21,568 bases of DNA from positions 1 through 21,568 of the IMG/VR virus record IMGVR_UViG_3300027906_000178; one strand, written 5' to 3'. The DNA comes from a virus. Both the position numbers and the translations under genes were made by a program. The notes beneath the pieces were generated by a model. The model made no database searches and was not told where the DNA came from. It saw only the letters and a list, made by a program, of their open reading frames with translations. Below, piece by piece: positions 20,492 to 21,568 of this stretch (position 1 is the first letter of the stretch; the number at the start of each line of letters is the position of its first letter).

Positions 20492-21562
20492 TTATGACCA
20501 ACTTCTAAGTTTTTCATTCAATTTCTGTGTAAACTCACCTTCTACACTATCTTGAACAAATAAACAAACTTGGTCAGTACCAAATTCCTCAGTTACTTGG
20601 GGAATACCACCATATAATACTAAGTTTTTAGGTTTAATAGTAGCTCCACCAAAATATATATTACTATAGTTATCTAATTGAGTATGCCAATCTACCCAAA
20701 ATTTTGTTAACCTTGTAGTGTATTGTTCAATCCCATTAGTAATAATTCCACAATGAACTATAACTCTGACCTCTTCATTAGGATATTTTTTCGCTAGACC
20801 AACAGCAGTAACTTGACCCTTAGATACAAAATCATAAGATAAAGGAATATATCTTACTTTATCTTTTATATCTTTATACTTTGAACCCTCTAACCAAGTC
20901 CTTGCTTTTTCTTGTGTCATTGGTAATACTGGTTTGTCATCAGTATTGTTTAGAATAGTCATTGCAAGATAACTACACCTACTTTTTCCAATACCTACTG
21001 CATCACATTGAGGTTTGATTCTATCAAAAACTAATTGATAAACATTTGGGTCATCTCTATCAATCCATTTCTCTACAACAATTGCTCTTGTGCCTTCATC
21101 AATAATATCATACTCTTTTGCTTCAAATTGTGGTAGGTTTTTAGGGTTAAAAATATTACCTAACTGTGAAAGTTCATTTCTAATGTCATCATCAGTAAAA
21201 CCATCTTTTCTTTTATACACTGCAACTAATCTATTTGAAAAATTGTATTTTACATATCTACCATCTCTAGTCTGACCAGTAATGTAAATATAATTTTTGT
21301 CACCCCTTTCATAAACTGCTCCAGGCGGTACACTTAATACGACACCTTTAGTTGAAAGTGAGGTATCTAATTCTTTCTCTTCTGTATCACTCACACCACC
21401 ACCTTTTCTTGCTTTTTGAAATGCAACAGATGTTGTCTCAATTTGTTTTGTATCCAAACTAATATTTTCTGAATCAATAATATCAAATCCATCAAAGTAA
21501 ATGGTTTTAAAATTATCTCCATATAATGATGGATATGCATCTAGATTAATCAATGAAATCAT
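20492..21562 (-). CDS. Unknown phage protein, possibly ParB/Srx-like N-terminal part
   Basis: This 356-residue frame runs from the ATG at 21562. The frame stays open to the window edge six bases upstream, so the true start may lie outside. I do not recognise the protein with confidence. The segment STKGVVLSVPPGAVYERG (69-86), followed by YIYITGQTRDGRYVKYNFSN (91-110), resembles the ParB/sulfiredoxin pattern, in which a GxxR motif follows a conserved PP-containing strand; this is a weak, by-eye likeness. A middle segment (145-200) and a C-terminal mixed alpha/beta domain with VRVIVHCGIITNGIEQYTT (266-284) follow. No membrane span is present. It lies just upstream of the mazG promoter, near replication genes. 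Confidence 0.6.
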   Translation of the reverse strand: MISLINLDAYPSLYGDNFKTIYFDGFDIIDSENISLDTKQIETTSVAFQKARKGGGVSDTEEKELDTSLSTKGVVLSVPPGAVYERGDKNYIYITGQTRDGRYVKYNFSNRLVAVYKRKDGFTDDDIRNELSQLGNIFNPKNLPQFEAKEYDIIDEGTRAIVVEKWIDRDDPNVYQLVFDRIKPQCDAVGIGKSRCSYLAMTILNNTDDKPVLPMTQEKARTWLEGSKYKDIKDKVRYIPLSYDFVSKGQVTAVGLAKKYPNEEVRVIVHCGIITNGIEQYTTRLTKFWVDWHTQLDNYSNIYFGGATIKPKNLVLYGGIPQVTEEFGTDQVCLFVQDSVEGEFTQKLNEKLRSWS

Positions 21563-21568
21563 TGATTC

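Noticed and set aside
1-21568. tRNA genes, CRISPR arrays, insertion sequences, integrase or attachment sites
   Set aside because: None was seen. Gaps are too short for hidden tRNAs, and no transposase or integrase motifs appear in any plausible frame.

Overview
The window looks like part of the genome of a T4-like, contractile-tailed marine phage of the kind known from cyanobacteria and SAR11-type alphaproteobacteria. The reasons are a UvsX recombinase next to a T4 gp41-type replicative helicase, a MazG-like pyrophosphohydrolase and a 2-oxoglutarate/Fe(II) oxygenase in the same block, T4-like late promoter octamers, AT-rich DNA (roughly one third G+C by eye), and many small proteins that resemble ones seen only in marine T4-like phages. 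The host cannot be fixed from this sequence. Every gene I can support lies on the minus strand, so transcription runs from high to low coordinates. Genes are tightly packed, often with TAATG or ATGA stop/start overlaps.

Layout, in transcription order. (1) 21562-16621, replication and early/middle functions: an unrecognised 356-residue protein, then a strong sigma70-like promoter, MazG-like enzyme, UvsX, 2OG oxygenase, a small conserved protein, the gp41-like helicase and a small unknown protein. (2) 16593-8293, a block opened by a late-type octamer: a 440-residue unknown; a protein with the KxDG and EG motifs of covalent nucleotidyltransferases (ligase superfamily); a very basic small protein; a 588-residue nucleotidyltransferase with extra domains; a 1007-residue modular protein whose segments are joined by repeated acidic L-D-E linkers; and a HAD phosphatase. 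Several of these begin with a short leader resembling the T4 capsid-targeting sequence, so I infer that they are internal head cargo. (3) 8247-3344: structural, fibre-like proteins with internal repeats, followed by small conserved phage proteins. (4) 3335-1: a PAP2-type phosphatase, two tiny membrane proteins, an overlapping i-spanin/o-spanin pair, a class 3 lipase with an intact triad, and two more single-span membrane proteins. This reads as a lysis cassette with two lipid-type enzymes in it. No endolysin is visible in the window.

The most interesting candidates are the lipid-enzyme lysis module, the proposed set of capsid-targeted enzymes, and the linker-joined 1007-residue protein, whose linkers fit the cleavage rule of the T4 prohead protease. 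No tRNA, rRNA, CRISPR array, insertion sequence or convincing factor-independent terminator was seen. No gene-free stretch exceeds about 70 bases.
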